From Dehalococcoidia bacterium (GTDB taxonomy: Bacteria; Chloroflexota; Dehalococcoidia; GIF9; AB-539-J10), in contig JAGMBH010000075.1 of NCBI GenBank assembly GCA_023129815.1, positions 1 through 6,246 of the forward strand: a stretch of 6,246 nucleotides of DNA, written 5' to 3'. This document shows positions 5,722 through 6,246 of this stretch, in pieces. The notes under the pieces were generated by a model. The model made no database searches. It had not been told where the DNA came from and saw only the letters and a program-made list of their open reading frames with translations. The position numbers and the translations under genes are program-made. Numbering within the stretch: position 1 is the first letter of the stretch; the number at the start of each line of letters is the position of its first letter.

Positions 5722-6246
5722 AGCTAAAACCTCTGGATTCCACCACACTGACCAAAATGAGGAAGCTCACCCGGGGGCTAAAGCTGCATACCATCTGCGA
5801 AAGTGCTCGCTGCCCCAACCGGACAGAATGCTTTGCTCAAGGCACAGCCACATTTATGATCTTGGGGGATATTTGTACTCGCAACTGTACCTTTTGTGCC
5901 GTAAAGCACGGAAAGCCTGAAGCTCCTGACCCAGAAGAGCCAGAGCATATCGTGTCAGCAGTCAAGAAATTGGGGCTACGCTATGTAGTCATTACTTCTG
6001 TTTGCCGCGATGACCTCCCTGACGGAGGTGCAGTGCAGTTTGCTCAGGCTATAAGAGCCCTGCACCGCCATAACTCAGGTATAGGGGTTGAGGTGCTCAT
6101 TCCCGATTTTCGAGGTTCCCTATCGGCGCTGGAGAAAGTGATTGCTGCCCAGCCTACCGTCTTGAACCATAATGTAGAGACAGCCCCCCGGCTCTATTCA
6201 GAGGTGCGACCTCAGGCGAAATATCACCGTTCCTTGGAGCTTTTAA
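5688..6246 (+). CDS. lipA: Lipoyl synthase (radical SAM), 3' truncated by window edge
   Basis: LipA inserts two sulfur atoms into protein-bound octanoyl groups to make the lipoyl cofactor. About 186 codons are visible and the frame is open to the last base, so the remaining third of a usual 290-300 residue protein lies outside. The auxiliary, sulfur-donating cluster motif is Cys37-X4-Cys42-X5-Cys48 (CESARCPNRTEC). The radical SAM motif is Cys63-X3-Cys67-X2-Cys70 (CTRNCTFC), preceded by GTATFMILGDI as in characterised LipA proteins. RRPEWLK at the N-terminus, VCRDDLPDGGA and NHNVETAPRLY further support the call. The terminal Ser that ligates the auxiliary cluster cannot be seen. With lipB it forms a complete endogenous lipoylation pathway, consistent with use of GcvH beside the upstream gcvT. 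Confidence 0.96.
   Translation, partial: MSSYARRPEWLKLKPLDSTTLTKMRKLTRGLKLHTICESARCPNRTECFAQGTATFMILGDICTRNCTFCAVKHGKPEAPDPEEPEHIVSAVKKLGLRYVVITSVCRDDLPDGGAVQFAQAIRALHRHNSGIGVEVLIPDFRGSLSALEKVIAAQPTVLNHNVETAPRLYSEVRPQAKYHRSLELL

Noticed and set aside
5714..5920. Plus-strand 68-codon frame after lipB
   Set aside because: It is out of frame with lipA, which is unmistakable over the same bases (start 5688, six motif cysteines).

Overview
The window looks like a piece of chromosome from a strictly anaerobic bacterium. It carries a formate dehydrogenase catalytic subunit, heterodisulfide-reductase-type iron-sulfur proteins, a glycine cleavage T-protein and the LipB/LipA lipoate pathway, and several starts have good Shine-Dalgarno sites. 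The HdrB/HdrC style, the long-insert FdhA and an intergenic hairpin repeat would fit anaerobic Chloroflexota (Dehalococcoidia-like) or a sulfate-reducer-like lineage. That placement is an impression from sequence style and was not tested. All genes are on the + strand, and no mobile element, CRISPR array, tRNA or rRNA is visible.

Layout. Positions 1-1059 are a gcvT-like gene cut at its 5' end by the window edge. Positions 1060-1472 are a 413-base gap. It holds a compact GCGAAGC hairpin flanked by an 8-base direct repeat, several inverted repeats, a candidate extended -10 promoter and a 13-base palindrome close to the next start. Positions 1473-4925 are a tight operon: hdrC (two 4Fe-4S motifs), hdrB (two complete CCG motifs, overlapping hdrC by 14 bases) and fdhA (8 bases after hdrB, cysteine instead of selenocysteine at the Mo ligand position). 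A 97-base spacer follows. Then come lipB (5023-5721) and lipA (5688 to beyond the window end, overlapping lipB by 34 bases with a perfect AGGAGG).

How they may work together. FdhA is the short form, with only its own N-terminal 4Fe-4S cluster and no built-in diaphorase or ferredoxin modules. It needs an electron partner, and the co-translated HdrC/HdrB pair is the obvious candidate. No HdrA flavoprotein or FdhB is present between or beside them. Electrons from formate (or to CO2) could therefore run FdhA-HdrC-HdrB to a thiol/disulfide or another partner, or HdrA may be encoded elsewhere. GcvT on one side and LipB/LipA (which lipoylate GcvH and 2-oxoacid dehydrogenase E2 proteins) on the other suggest a one-carbon theme, formate plus glycine cleavage or synthesis. 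This is inference from neighbourhood. The gcvT part is visibly richer in A+T than the rest and may have a separate history.
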